Positions 8,676 to 18,180 of a stretch of DNA of 64,000 nucleotides are shown one piece after another (position 1 is the stretch's first letter; each line of letters opens with the position of its first letter). The notes under the pieces are model-generated. The model saw only the letters and a list, made by a program, of their open reading frames with translations, did not search any database and had not been told where the DNA came from. The translations under genes were made by a program, and so were the position numbers. This DNA is from Lentilactobacillus parabuchneri DSM 5707 = NBRC 107865 (lineage in GTDB: Bacteria > Bacillota > Bacilli > Lactobacillales > Lactobacillaceae): positions 1 to 64,000 of the forward strand of contig NZ_AZGK01000004.1 of assembly GCF_001435315.1 (NCBI RefSeq), read 5' to 3'.

Positions 8676-9426
8676 TTGTCGTCCTCCGATTCTTGCGTAC
8701 AAAGTGAATAATCAAGGTGATGATGACTGCCACAATCACGATGCCACCAAATGCGGTGGCTGGGATTTCGATGTCAATTGCTGGGATTGAAAGAAAGAGC
8801 TTTAATGCAATAATGGCGATTAATATATAGGCCATTGGCTGCAGCTCGGGAATCACTGCCATTAAGCGCATGATGACCTCGGCGACGCCTCTCATCGCCA
8901 AAATACCAATCATTCCACCTAGCAACACGATAACTGGGTTTGATGAGATTGCCAGCGATGCCAACACGGAATCAACCGAGAAAACAACGTCCATGAATTC
9001 GATTTGAGCGACGACCGACCAAAATAAAGACAACCCGTGCTTTTTTTCACTCGCTAACTTCTTGGTTCGAACAATTTTTGTTTTCCGGAAAAATTGATAC
9101 ACCAAATACAATAGATACAGTGACCCGATGACCTTAATTTCCCAAAAATGGATCAGGTACGTCCCGACTCCAATAATCAAGAAGCGAAAAATATACGCTC
9201 CCCACAAGCCATAAAACAACGACTTTTCCCGCTGAACTTTGGTTGGTAAGGCCTGCGTTTGCGCAGCCAAGACGACTGCGTTATCCACTGAAAGCAGACA
9301 TTCAATTGTGACAAGCGATAAAATAATCAGCCAGTCGCTTCCACTGGTAATGACCGTTCCCCAGTTATGGGGATCAAAGAACGGACCGTATAAATTAGAA
9401 ACCCAATCCAACAATGTGGCGTTCAC
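8653..9426 (-). CDS. TerC-family integral membrane protein
   Basis: 257 residues, about seven hydrophobic segments, with the TerC signatures ECLLSVDNAVVLA (about residues 42-54) and DVVFSVDSVLA (about 145-155), whose paired aspartates are conserved in the family. Members are linked to metal (manganese) export or metalation of exported proteins, and to tellurite resistance. The GTG at 9426 begins the frame. A TTG at 9414 is better placed behind GAGGTG and may be the true start. It follows the GH73 gene by 10 nt. Confidence 0.88.
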   Translation of the reverse strand: MNATLLDWVSNLYGPFFDPHNWGTVITSGSDWLIILSLVTIECLLSVDNAVVLAAQTQALPTKVQREKSLFYGLWGAYIFRFLIIGVGTYLIHFWEIKVIGSLYLLYLVYQFFRKTKIVRTKKLASEKKHGLSLFWSVVAQIEFMDVVFSVDSVLASLAISSNPVIVLLGGMIGILAMRGVAEVIMRLMAVIPELQPMAYILIAIIALKLFLSIPAIDIEIPATAFGGIVIVAVIITLIIHFVRKNRRTTNEHEDHT

Positions 9427-9436
9427 CTCGTAATAT

Positions 9437-10060
9437 TTAGACTCTGGAATTAATTGCTCTTAAATCATACCGGCTTAAGTCATACTTGACAATGATGTGA
9501 TTTAATTTTTGCGCGTAATGCGGGTCTGTAGCATAGCCATTTTCCTGCAATAAGTGGGTCGACGTTCGGTAGCTCAAAATATTTTTGGACTTAATAAATT
9601 TGGCACTGACAAGCTGATTGTGATCGGCGATTGAAGCAGCCAGGCTCGGATATTTTCGAAACTGGGCCAAAACTTTGATGGTCTTGCCGTTTTCAACTTC
9701 TTGGGTATAAAACTGCACCGACCGCCCCTGATAACTTCCCTTGATTCCAAATAAGTTGTTCGCCGTTGTCGTTAACTCAGACGTTCCGAATTGCGATTCC
9801 AAAATTGCCTGGGCGATCACGACGCTTGGCAGCACTTGGCGATCCCTTAGATACAGCTTAACCGCTGGATTGCCCACTTCGCTAATAAACGTCCGCTTTT
9901 GCTTTTCGGAAAAATGATCCGACTTTTTCTGAACCAAAGTGGGCGCTTTTGGCGACTGTGGTGATCGACTGCTTAATTGACCGCGATACGTGACGGCTGC
10001 ACCTAACACCACAAATGTGATTAGTAATAATAAAATGATGCGCCAACCTTGTTTTCGCAA
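9437..10060 (-). CDS. Membrane-anchored GH73 endo-beta-N-acetylglucosaminidase
   Basis: 207 residues with an N-terminal hydrophobic anchor (about 8-24) and a GH73 (LytG/FlgJ-type) domain. AQAILESQFGTSEL contains the catalytic glutamate, and NNLFGIKG is the typical downstream motif. It should cleave glycan strands of peptidoglycan on the outer face of the membrane. No wall-binding repeats are present. It is 32 nt behind the choloylglycine-hydrolase-type gene and 10 nt ahead of terC. Confidence 0.88.
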   Translation of the reverse strand: MRKQGWRIILLLLITFVVLGAAVTYRGQLSSRSPQSPKAPTLVQKKSDHFSEKQKRTFISEVGNPAVKLYLRDRQVLPSVVIAQAILESQFGTSELTTTANNLFGIKGSYQGRSVQFYTQEVENGKTIKVLAQFRKYPSLAASIADHNQLVSAKFIKSKNILSYRTSTHLLQENGYATDPHYAQKLNHIIVKYDLSRYDLRAINSRV

Positions 10061-10092
10061 TTTAACTTCTCCCCACAGACACCTTCAATTAC

Positions 10093-11073
10093 CTAGTTTA
10101 ACTCATTAAAAACAATTTTATCATCAACTGGGAAAAATTTGACCTCATTTGAGTGAATTAATTCATCAGTAAGTTGAATTTTGACCACTGATTTGGCATG
10201 ATACGGCTGGTAGTAGTAATTTCGGCTCTCACAGCAAACCGCTGCCCGATAGACCGAATAGGTTGGCTGATGCGCCGTGCTCTTAGGAACGTTCACCGAA
10301 TCCAAAATATGCCAGCAGTTATCAACCGCTTCGTTTTCATTTTGCGGCAGGTCAATTCGTTCTTTGAGATAAGCTGCCCGAACAAATCGTGATCCCGGAG
10401 AATAAGAACCAGGTGGAATTGATTTTCCGGACACATTCCCAGTTGTTACCCGTGGTGTATTCAACGGAACCGACCCATTGATAAAGTCAGGTGTGAAGTC
10501 CATGTATTTATTTAATTTATCGATCTGACGGTCGAAGTGATTGCTGTTCGTCAAAACGCCCAACGGATTATCGATTATTTCGATCGGGGTTGTCACCGGC
10601 TCAATGACGACAATTCGACCCGTTGAATCACAGGCAGCAAAGTGCAGTTCACTATGCCCGTATTTCATCAAGCTATACTTATCTGCCATTAACTCAATTT
10701 CTTCAATGTGTTCCTCAATGTCTGCAACCGATTGATAATTGGACAGCAAAAAAAATGACAACTCAAATGGTGCCAAATGAATTTTATCTTCGCCAGGTTC
10801 TTCAACCAGTTCACTACCATTGGTAAAGGTAAGTTTTTGAACGGCCAAACCAAATTCGTTGACCCCATCGGACATATCAATCCGGCGGGCGTGCTGGTGA
10901 CCGGACCCAAGCGTTGCGTATTTGGTGACATACGCTTTATCGTCATAAACGGAATGCCAAGTGTAATTGCGCGGAACAAAGACCGGATGAGCGCCGAGCT
11001 GCGGCCAGTCCATCGTCCGTGACAGGACATGGGCACCATCCACCTGACCGATTTGAAAAATACTTGTACACAT
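10093..11073 (-). CDS. Choloylglycine hydrolase family amidase (bile salt hydrolase or penicillin V acylase type)
   Basis: 326 residues, the normal length. Cys2 becomes the N-terminal nucleophile after removal of Met1 (MCTSIFQ...), and the R-T-M-D motif (residues 19-22) is the conserved Arg/Asp of Ntn hydrolases. The enzymes hydrolyse conjugated bile salts, penicillin V or N-acyl-homoserine lactones. Family knowledge alone cannot separate these here. There is no signal peptide, so it acts in the cytosol. AGAGGGGG precedes the ATG. It is the first gene of the run with GH73, terC and trxA. Confidence 0.88.
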   Translation of the reverse strand: MCTSIFQIGQVDGAHVLSRTMDWPQLGAHPVFVPRNYTWHSVYDDKAYVTKYATLGSGHQHARRIDMSDGVNEFGLAVQKLTFTNGSELVEEPGEDKIHLAPFELSFFLLSNYQSVADIEEHIEEIELMADKYSLMKYGHSELHFAACDSTGRIVVIEPVTTPIEIIDNPLGVLTNSNHFDRQIDKLNKYMDFTPDFINGSVPLNTPRVTTGNVSGKSIPPGSYSPGSRFVRAAYLKERIDLPQNENEAVDNCWHILDSVNVPKSTAHQPTYSVYRAAVCCESRNYYYQPYHAKSVVKIQLTDELIHSNEVKFFPVDDKIVFNELN

Positions 11074-11242
11074 TTGTTGACCCCCTCTTTAAATAAATCT
11101 TCAAGTCATTACTAAAAATTCGTGCAAATCTCCTAATGATAATTCATCAAAACGGCCGAAACGTATCGCGCTTGCTTTCATAAAATGGTAAACTCTTAAT
11201 ATATGGGCCTATTTAATACATACATATTTAGGGGACGAATTG

Positions 11243-13954
11243 ATGAAGGAAACTATTTCAAAACTACACAAAAATCGCTTATTCACGCTGCTAGTATGGC
11301 TGATTATGACATTTATTGCAATTATAGTCGCTCCAAACGTTACGGATACGCTTCAATCATACAGTCAGCCAACTTACAGTCAATCATCGCAGCCGGCACA
11401 GGCGCAACAACTTCGCAAGGACTGGGGGTACGGTCTCGGCCAAGCATCAACGGTTAACGTTGTCTACAATAACCCAAAGGGAAAGATTACCCCTCAGCAG
11501 CAGACAAAAATCGATACCGCATTGAACAAGTTAAAACAGCACCAATCATTTTACAGTATCAAAAAGATTGTGACGCTTAATACCAACGTCGCCGGCCAAC
11601 AGCAATTACTGTCAAAGGACGGATCCACTCAGATTGCGACCCTTGATATTGACGCCAAGAGCAACACCCTTCGCGTATTAACAAATGAACTTGTCAACGA
11701 GGTGAAGGTGTCAGGATTGCAGTCTTACATTACCAGTCCGGAAATCGTTCGGGATGTGAACAACGAAAAGACTGCCCAGGTGACCAACATTGTTTTAATC
11801 ACTTTGTTTGCTGTCTCCATTTTGATTGTCGGCATTTATTTCCGGTCGTTGCTGGCACCGCTGATTTCATTTATCACCCTCTTTGCTTCGTTTGTGGTAT
11901 CGTTTAGCCTTTCGACCATTCTCGCCAAACACTTCGGCTTTGCATACAATCAATATGTCCCGCTTGAAATTGGCATTGCGACCGTCGTCATTGGAACCAT
12001 TTGGAATGTCTATATTTACCGAAAGCTCCGAAGCGTCTTGGCACTGCAGCGCGAGGCCCGTTACGCGACCAAACAAACAATCGATGACTTGCGGTTCCCG
12101 ATCACAGTTGTCGGAAGTGCATTGGCCCTTATTTTCGCCTGCTGTGGCTTCATCAATTATGATCAATTGCAGTCCCTATGGACCCTTGGTGTGACCTACG
12201 TCGTCCTCATGTTGGCCACCTTAACGCTGAACGCAGTCTTTCTGGCAGCCTTGGGTGAAAGCCTCTTCTGGCCGTCCAACGCCCCACTTACAGCAATGAA
12301 ATCACATTTCTGGACTCAGGCAACCGAGTTTTCACTTTGGCAGCCAATTGCCAGCTTCATGGTGGTTTTATATCTGACATTGCCGTTTATCTACTTCTAC
12401 CACACAAGCTTGAACTACTCACCAATGACTAACGTGACTCAAACCAATCAGGCAGTCAAAGGTGCCCACGTCCTTCAAGCCCACTTCTCAGAAGGAAAAG
12501 CGACACCCATCACCATTTATTTAAAGAATAACCAACCTTTGGATAACGAAAAGTATCTCCAGCACTTGGATCAATTAACCAGCAAATTACAGCATACCAA
12601 AGGGGTCAGCGCAGCTTATTCACTCACCCAACCTAGCGGAATGCCGATTGAAAAGTATTACGTTTCCAATCAGTTGCAGTCAATCGGCCTCAACGCCAAG
12701 CAGGCAACCGGCCAGTTATCCCAGGCATCAACCGGGATTCAAACCAGCGGCAGTAACCTTAACCTTTCAACATTGAAACAACAGGTTAAGGATATGCAAC
12801 AACTGGTTAAAAAGAGCAATCAGATCGTCGAGGACAGTTCGAGCCTCGCTTCTCAAGTCAACAGCGTCGCCGCAAATGCAAGTGTGAGCGTTCAACAGGG
12901 CGCATCCAGGCGGGTTCGACTGTACCAACAAAAGATTAACGAATTGAACCAGTCCCTTCAAAGTGTTTCGGCCGGTATCAGCCAGTTAAACGCTGAAGGA
13001 TCGGTCATCCAAAATTACGGCCAAAACAGTGCCAACAATCTGCAAAGCTATAGTCAACAAATCAGCCAGGTTCAAAAGCAACTTAAACAAGTTAGCAGCC
13101 AGGTTCATTCCTCAACTGATCAGTTAAATAACATTTACGATTACTTGAATGGATTACAAAAATCCGGTGCTGCCAACGTTTATTACATTACCAAAGCGCA
13201 GCTGGCCGACACTGATTTTCTCCAGACGATGTTGAACTACACCAGCCAGGATAAAAAGATTACCACGATTCAAGTTGTGTTGAAAAACGCCCCTTCAAGC
13301 AAGAACAACGTTCAACAGGTTAAAACGCTTGAAGACCAAGTCAATCTTCAGCTTCGTGGAACGCCACTATCAGCTGACAAGGTCGCCTTTAGCGGTGAAC
13401 CCGTTACCCAAGCCATTAATCAATCCAAGTACAGCCATCATTTTGTCACCTTATTGGCAATTGTCATTATTGGCATCTTGGCGACCGTCTTTATCGTCAG
13501 CCGTTCAATCTTACAACCACTTTACTGGACAGTCGCTTTCGTGATGTCTGCGGCCACCGGCTTTCAATTAACCTACCTGACCATGCATTACGTCACCGGC
13601 ACCAACCAGTTCGACTGGCAGGTTCCAATGCTCGCTGTCAGCATCTTAACGGCTATTGCAGCTTGGCAAATTATCGCGTTGGGGCTTTCCTTCCGTTACA
13701 CAGAATTATCGCTGCTGGAGTGGATTCGACCGACGATGGCAAGTTACGGTAAAATTGTTCGTTATATTTTGCTGGTCGTCATTGCCCTAGCGATCGGGTT
13801 AACCTTCGGCGCATCGTTTGCAATGATTGAAACTGCCTTAATCGTCATTTATACGGTTTGCGTTTATTACCTGATCTTGCCGATGATCGTTTCTTCAATG
13901 GGTAAGTTGGCTGTGACGTTACCAAGTAAAAAGAATATTCTAAAGAATAAGTAA
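11243..13954 (+). CDS. MMPL/RND-type membrane transporter
   Basis: About 903 residues with two halves: an N-terminal membrane helix and extracellular domain, five further helices near 175-330, a second helix at about 370-390, a long extracellular Gln/Ser-rich coiled-coil domain (about 480-640), and a final set of helices (about 725-890). This duplicated layout is that of MMPL proteins, which use proton motive force to export lipids, glycolipids or hydrophobic compounds. The ATG at 11243 has AGGGGAC at good spacing; a TTG one codon earlier is less likely. It is transcribed alone and ends before a strong hairpin. Confidence 0.85.
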   Translation: MKETISKLHKNRLFTLLVWLIMTFIAIIVAPNVTDTLQSYSQPTYSQSSQPAQAQQLRKDWGYGLGQASTVNVVYNNPKGKITPQQQTKIDTALNKLKQHQSFYSIKKIVTLNTNVAGQQQLLSKDGSTQIATLDIDAKSNTLRVLTNELVNEVKVSGLQSYITSPEIVRDVNNEKTAQVTNIVLITLFAVSILIVGIYFRSLLAPLISFITLFASFVVSFSLSTILAKHFGFAYNQYVPLEIGIATVVIGTIWNVYIYRKLRSVLALQREARYATKQTIDDLRFPITVVGSALALIFACCGFINYDQLQSLWTLGVTYVVLMLATLTLNAVFLAALGESLFWPSNAPLTAMKSHFWTQATEFSLWQPIASFMVVLYLTLPFIYFYHTSLNYSPMTNVTQTNQAVKGAHVLQAHFSEGKATPITIYLKNNQPLDNEKYLQHLDQLTSKLQHTKGVSAAYSLTQPSGMPIEKYYVSNQLQSIGLNAKQATGQLSQASTGIQTSGSNLNLSTLKQQVKDMQQLVKKSNQIVEDSSSLASQVNSVAANASVSVQQGASRRVRLYQQKINELNQSLQSVSAGISQLNAEGSVIQNYGQNSANNLQSYSQQISQVQKQLKQVSSQVHSSTDQLNNIYDYLNGLQKSGAANVYYITKAQLADTDFLQTMLNYTSQDKKITTIQVVLKNAPSSKNNVQQVKTLEDQVNLQLRGTPLSADKVAFSGEPVTQAINQSKYSHHFVTLLAIVIIGILATVFIVSRSILQPLYWTVAFVMSAATGFQLTYLTMHYVTGTNQFDWQVPMLAVSILTAIAAWQIIALGLSFRYTELSLLEWIRPTMASYGKIVRYILLVVIALAIGLTFGASFAMIETALIVIYTVCVYYLILPMIVSSMGKLAVTLPSKKNILKNK

Positions 13955-14024
13955 TGAATTTATTAACTTTTATTTAAACTATTCATATTAAAATAATAAA
14001 TTCAACTTTGAAATTTCAAAAATA

Positions 14025-14072
14025 CAATCAAAAATGACACTCAATTCACTTTGGGTGTCATTTTTGATTGCT
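14025..14072. terminator. Terminator after MMPL gene
   Basis: A 16-bp stem (CAATCAAAAATGACAC against GTGTCATTTTTGATTG) with a 14-nt loop. It lies 70 nt after the stop codon. The A/T-rich symmetric stem could work in both directions. Confidence 0.75.
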
Positions 14073-14175
14073 CACTTGTTTTTGCTTTCACAACGGTCTT
14101 TGTAAGCGATTATTCACATGCACCATGACGAATGTTTCAGCTGACATATGACTTTTAACTGCATTGCAAATAGTT

Positions 14176-14192
14176 TGTTACACGACTGCAAC
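14176..14192 (+). promoter_or_regulatory. Candidate WalR (YycF) box upstream of NlpC/P60 gene
   Basis: TGTTAC-N5-TGCAAC has one mismatch to TGTWAH-N5-TGTWAH and lies 54 nt before the start of a secreted peptidoglycan hydrolase. Confidence 0.3.
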
Positions 14193-14245
14193 AATTCATT
14201 GGTAAAGTTAGGGTTGTACATTTGATAGGGAGTTGTTGATAAAAG

Positions 14246-14737
14246 ATGAAATTACATACAAAAATATTATTAACCTTAGTTGCACTTTTCACATTGTCAT
14301 TCGCCGGTTTTGAAGATGCTCAAGCATCAAAAGCCGCTGACACAGACGTTTCATATTCAGCAGTATATAAAGTTGCTAAGCAAAACCTTGGTAAGCCTTA
14401 TGTATATGGTGCTACCGGTCCTTCAGCATTTGATTGCTCCGGCTTTACCAGCTACGTTTATAAGAAAGCTGCCAGCGTCACGCTACCACGGACTGCTCAA
14501 GCACAATATAACGCAGGCCAAAAGGTTTCATACAAGAACTTACAAAAAGGCGACTTGGTCTTCTTTGGTTGGAATGCCGCATCAATTTCTCACGTTGGTT
14601 TATACATCGGCAATGGTAAGATGATCGATGCTCAAAACCGCGGTGTGATTACTGAAACAGTTAAAGCACCATGGTGGAACTACGTTGGTTCTGCTCACGT
14701 TGTTAACTTTGACAGCGATAATGATACCGACGATTAA
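14246..14737 (+). CDS. Secreted NlpC/P60 endopeptidase
   Basis: 163-residue precursor: signal peptide about 1-27 (ending AQA-S) and one NlpC/P60 domain. The catalytic cysteine is Cys64 in AFDCSGF and the histidine is His116 in ISHVGLYIG; the third polar residue lies in the strand MIDAQNRG. It cuts peptide stems of peptidoglycan (gamma-D-Glu to diamino acid). It has no binding repeats, so it is a minimal secreted hydrolase. It is monocistronic, with a terminator after it. Confidence 0.93.
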   Translation: MKLHTKILLTLVALFTLSFAGFEDAQASKAADTDVSYSAVYKVAKQNLGKPYVYGATGPSAFDCSGFTSYVYKKAASVTLPRTAQAQYNAGQKVSYKNLQKGDLVFFGWNAASISHVGLYIGNGKMIDAQNRGVITETVKAPWWNYVGSAHVVNFDSDNDTDD

Positions 14738-14778
14738 TATCTAAACACATATAACGACAATTCAAATAACTATCACCT

Positions 14779-14815
14779 AAAGAGGCTGGAATCGATTTGA
14801 TTCCAGCCTCTTTTT
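14779..14815 (+). terminator. Terminator after NlpC/P60 gene
   Basis: AAAGAGGCTGGAATC pairs with GATTCCAGCCTCTTT, followed by T residues. Confidence 0.88.
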
Positions 14816-14858
14816 GCGTATATTGGAAGTAATAATACCCTACGAAAGGAGTTCCACC

Positions 14859-15974
14859 ATGAAATATGAAGCCAAGTCACCTTTGGCCGCTGATATTGGT
14901 GATTATCTAAAAGTATTCGCGTGCACGGCGGTAATGCTTCAAATCATCCTTGTCGAAGCCCTGCAAACCCATCCAAGTCCGTCTGCTCAAATTGGAATTG
15001 GTATCTTTTACGATCTGACAAAATTTACTGCTCCAGCTTTCATAGCCGGAATTCTGTACACCACTACCCGAATCGCTGTCGACTCTAACCTGACATATCG
15101 CACCTACCTCATCCAAATGTGGCACGCACTATTCATTCCAACGATTGCTTGGACAACTATTTACTTGTTGGTCATGCCCTGGGTCCAACAAGTCCATCGC
15201 TACCATGACTTACAAACGTTTGCTTGGCAATTTATTAACGGAAACGCGGCGCCTCATCTCTGGTACAACTCGATGATGCTACAGTTCATCATTTTAATGC
15301 CGGCGTTTTGGTGGCTCGCCCGTTGGTGTGGTCAAAATCGTTTTCGGGGCATCTTGGTACTGATCACAGTCAGCCTCATTCAGATTGCCTGGTTGGCCTT
15401 TTACGATCGCCAAGTTTTTCACGGCCCTCACATGCAGGATTGGTATCTGTTGGATCGGCTGTTTATCAGCTTTCTGATGTATGGCGTCTTAGGCGTCCTT
15501 GCGTGGCAGTACCGCCACATCACCACCCGCTTTTTGCACAAGTGGCACTGGGTGATTCTCATAATTGCTGGTGCGTCGTTCGTCTGGATTAATTGGGAGT
15601 TGCTGTCATATTCACTGCCGATTCAAGTCATCAATGCGCCCTACTATAAGCCATCAATGACCGTCTACGATTTAAGTATTATTTTTCTCATTGCCGCATT
15701 TGCTGCCACCCAACTTACCAACCGTCCCCAGATTGCTCAAACGATTCACTTCATGGCCAACTATGCTTACCCGGCGTTTCTTTCAAATGTCTTTTGGAAC
15801 CAGCTGCTGTGGCTGACCTTTGGCCGTGCTTTGACCACAAATAAGCCCCTAATTGGCATCATCCTGGTTTATCTCGGTACCTGGGTTCTGTCATTTGCAT
15901 CGGCCATCATGATTCACTGGGTTTGGAAGCAAATACGAAGAATGATCTTTGTCAGATCCAAGAACAATCAATAA
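14859..15974 (+). CDS. Acyltransferase-3 family membrane protein
   Basis: 371 residues with about ten hydrophobic segments, consistent with the acyltransferase-3 fold that O-acylates sugars, wall polymers or lipids at the membrane. The charged/aromatic pattern after helix 1 (DYLKVFACTAVMLQ) is that seen in many lactobacillus members, where the usual R-x-x-A/x-H motif is altered, so activity is uncertain. The ATG at 14859 has AAAGGAG 8 nt upstream; an earlier in-frame codon at 14814 lies in the preceding terminator. It converges on the DUF915 gene with 27 nt between. Confidence 0.8.
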   Translation: MKYEAKSPLAADIGDYLKVFACTAVMLQIILVEALQTHPSPSAQIGIGIFYDLTKFTAPAFIAGILYTTTRIAVDSNLTYRTYLIQMWHALFIPTIAWTTIYLLVMPWVQQVHRYHDLQTFAWQFINGNAAPHLWYNSMMLQFIILMPAFWWLARWCGQNRFRGILVLITVSLIQIAWLAFYDRQVFHGPHMQDWYLLDRLFISFLMYGVLGVLAWQYRHITTRFLHKWHWVILIIAGASFVWINWELLSYSLPIQVINAPYYKPSMTVYDLSIIFLIAAFAATQLTNRPQIAQTIHFMANYAYPAFLSNVFWNQLLWLTFGRALTTNKPLIGIILVYLGTWVLSFASAIMIHWVWKQIRRMIFVRSKNNQ

Positions 15975-16001
15975 CAGCCGAGACTCACTTGGCGGTTCAT
16001 T

Positions 16002-16850
16002 TTATTCCGGACGGCGCGGCTTGTGATGCGTTAACAGATATTGTTTGATTAACCGCACAATCTGGTCGTTTTGTGGCAGATCCGAGTGTTGCGCATCAGT
16101 TCCCGATACCGTGATCGTTGTAAAATGCTTCACCTGACCCTGAAAAACATAGCGACTCGCCATCACACTTACCACCGGCACAATACCGTCAGAGGTGTAA
16201 TTTTGAGTCCCTGCGACCGAATAAACGCTCAGGTTGGTCGGCAGCTTCTTTCGATTCTTTATGAAGTCGGACAGCATCTGCGTTTTATTTTGGATTGATT
16301 GTTCATCAAAATTAAACGGAGAGCCAATCGTCATCAACTTGGTAATTTTGATTTGATCTTTGTAGTCGGCAAAATAATTTTCAAGGAAGTCAGTGAAGAT
16401 CAGGCCCCCATTTGAATGACCAAATGCTTTGAAATTATTAAAATCAAATCGCTTATCCAATTCCTTGAAGGCAATGTTAAATTGACGTGCTTGTTGCTTA
16501 ATGTTGGAATAACCATCACGGTTATTTTGAAAGCCAACCACGATAAACGGCTCCTTGTCGCCAGGGCGAATTCGGCCGCTGAATTGCAGTTTATCCTTAT
16601 TGGTTACCCTAATTTTCAGCAGACTGTGAGGATTGCGCTGATTTTTGTTAAGCTCCTTTACCAACCCGTCAAACCGATTCTCGGTGGCTGAACTTCCAGG
16701 AATCATGATAACCGGGGACAGTTGCGAGTTATGCCGTCGGGTTAAAGCAGCAACGTTTTTATGCGACCACTGAAGGGAGACAAAAATCAGACCAACCGTC
16801 ATAATCGCGACGATTGCTGTTACTAACCATAATTTAGTCCGTCGTTTCAT
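16002..16850 (-). CDS. DUF915-type alpha/beta hydrolase, membrane-anchored or secreted
   Basis: About 282 residues with an N-terminal hydrophobic segment (about 7-27) and an alpha/beta-hydrolase core. The nucleophile elbow is GHSNGG, the oxyanion region is IMIPGSSA, and the late histidine is in DAQHSDLPQN. This matches the cell-surface DUF915 hydrolases common in lactobacilli, of unknown substrate. The ATG at 16850 has GGGTGA upstream; a GTG at 16859 is an alternative. The gene overlaps the end of the PTS gene by 17 nt, so translation is probably coupled. Confidence 0.85.
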   Translation of the reverse strand: MKRRTKLWLVTAIVAIMTVGLIFVSLQWSHKNVAALTRRHNSQLSPVIMIPGSSATENRFDGLVKELNKNQRNPHSLLKIRVTNKDKLQFSGRIRPGDKEPFIVVGFQNNRDGYSNIKQQARQFNIAFKELDKRFDFNNFKAFGHSNGGLIFTDFLENYFADYKDQIKITKLMTIGSPFNFDEQSIQNKTQMLSDFIKNRKKLPTNLSVYSVAGTQNYTSDGIVPVVSVMASRYVFQGQVKHFTTITVSGTDAQHSDLPQNDQIVRLIKQYLLTHHKPRRPE

Positions 16851-18081
16851 GCTTATCACCCGCGTTTTCGTTCAATCGGTCATACAATTTAACAAATGGT
16901 GCATACAGCAGGACATCAATGGCAATTAACACGATTCCCAGAACAAGTACCAGCCAGTTGCCGTTGGTCCCAATAAACCCAATCAGAGGTCCCGGTGTCC
17001 CCGACGGTACCGGATAGACTGCCGCTGGAATCCAATTTAATGCTAAGAACAGCGCTACCACGCACATGTTCACCAAGGGCGCCAGCAAAAACGGAATCAA
17101 TAAGATGGGGTTGTAAAGAATGGGCACACCAAGCATCATGGCATAATTATTGTTAAAAATGGCAGGAAAAGTCGACCAGCGGGCAACAGTCAAAAACTTC
17201 TTTCGTTTAGAAAAGATAAAAATTGCGATGATCAAGGCAAGAATGACCCCATTGCCACCAAAGTTCGCAAAACTGTGAAAAAGTGTTGTGGCCGTGTACT
17301 TGAATGGGGCGTTATAGGCAGTTCCGGCTTTCAATGCGTGATTAAGATTGGCCAGCGCGGGCGGATCTGTAAACGTTGGACTGGCCGTATATGGGCCCCC
17401 AATCGCCAGCCACGACAACAAGTCAGTTAAAAGCCCCATTCCGATGACATACGGAAAAGCATTTCCCTGAACTGGATGGGGTGTAATGGAGAAGATAAAC
17501 GTTTGAACCTGAGGACTTCTAAGGAAGCTGATGAATAAGTTGGCGAGGACCGATAGGAGCAAAATGATAAGCAATGGTCGAATGACCTGATACGGCCCCG
17601 ACAACTGATTTCGTTCAAAGGTGACAATCACCCGACCGCATACATAACCGACAATTAATGCGATTAACAGCCCCTGGCCCATTAAGGTCGGGTTAAATAC
17701 CAATCGACCGCGACTGCCGGTTTGGTACGAAATCATGAGAAAGGACAAAATGCCCACAGCCCCAGCAACCGCGGCTGATTTTTTTCCGTATTCCTTAACG
17801 GTAGAATATGCGGCGCCATACGCTCCGTATATGCCGATCATGTCGATCGTACAACGGGAAATGACCCCCGCCAATTGGGATAACGGATGGACGAACGGCA
17901 ACCATTTAGTGACTGAAAAAAGTGTCGCGATAAACCCACTTGGGGACAAAAATGCAAATTTCAAAACTTCGGCAAAGCTTCCGAGTAACATGATTGGAAA
18001 CAAAATACTCAGCGTATCGCGAACAATCCGCGTCACTCGGCTTTTGTAAAAGCGTGTTGAGATAGCTAGTAATCGATTCAT
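16834..18081 (-). CDS. PTS sugar transporter EIIC subunit (lactose/cellobiose-like), orphan
   Basis: About 415 residues with eight to ten hydrophobic segments and no EIIA or EIIB domain. The fold is that of the EIIC glucose/lactose superfamily (PTS_EIIC). The conserved glycine/asparagine-rich loop near residues 265-285 (FANFGGNGVILAL) lies in the sugar-binding half. It needs partner subunits encoded elsewhere. I chose ATG 18081 rather than 18111 because GGAGAGGG lies between them. It is cotranscribed with the DUF915 hydrolase. Confidence 0.82.
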   Translation of the reverse strand: MNRLLAISTRFYKSRVTRIVRDTLSILFPIMLLGSFAEVLKFAFLSPSGFIATLFSVTKWLPFVHPLSQLAGVISRCTIDMIGIYGAYGAAYSTVKEYGKKSAAVAGAVGILSFLMISYQTGSRGRLVFNPTLMGQGLLIALIVGYVCGRVIVTFERNQLSGPYQVIRPLLIILLLSVLANLFISFLRSPQVQTFIFSITPHPVQGNAFPYVIGMGLLTDLLSWLAIGGPYTASPTFTDPPALANLNHALKAGTAYNAPFKYTATTLFHSFANFGGNGVILALIIAIFIFSKRKKFLTVARWSTFPAIFNNNYAMMLGVPILYNPILLIPFLLAPLVNMCVVALFLALNWIPAAVYPVPSGTPGPLIGFIGTNGNWLVLVLGIVLIAIDVLLYAPFVKLYDRLNENAGDKHETTD

Positions 18082-18180
18082 CACGGTCTCAGTCCCTCTC
18101 CGAAACCCCAAGGCAAGTGGGGTCCGACTGTATTATTATCACTATTCTGTTTCAAAATGAAAATTTGTCAAGAAAAAAGT

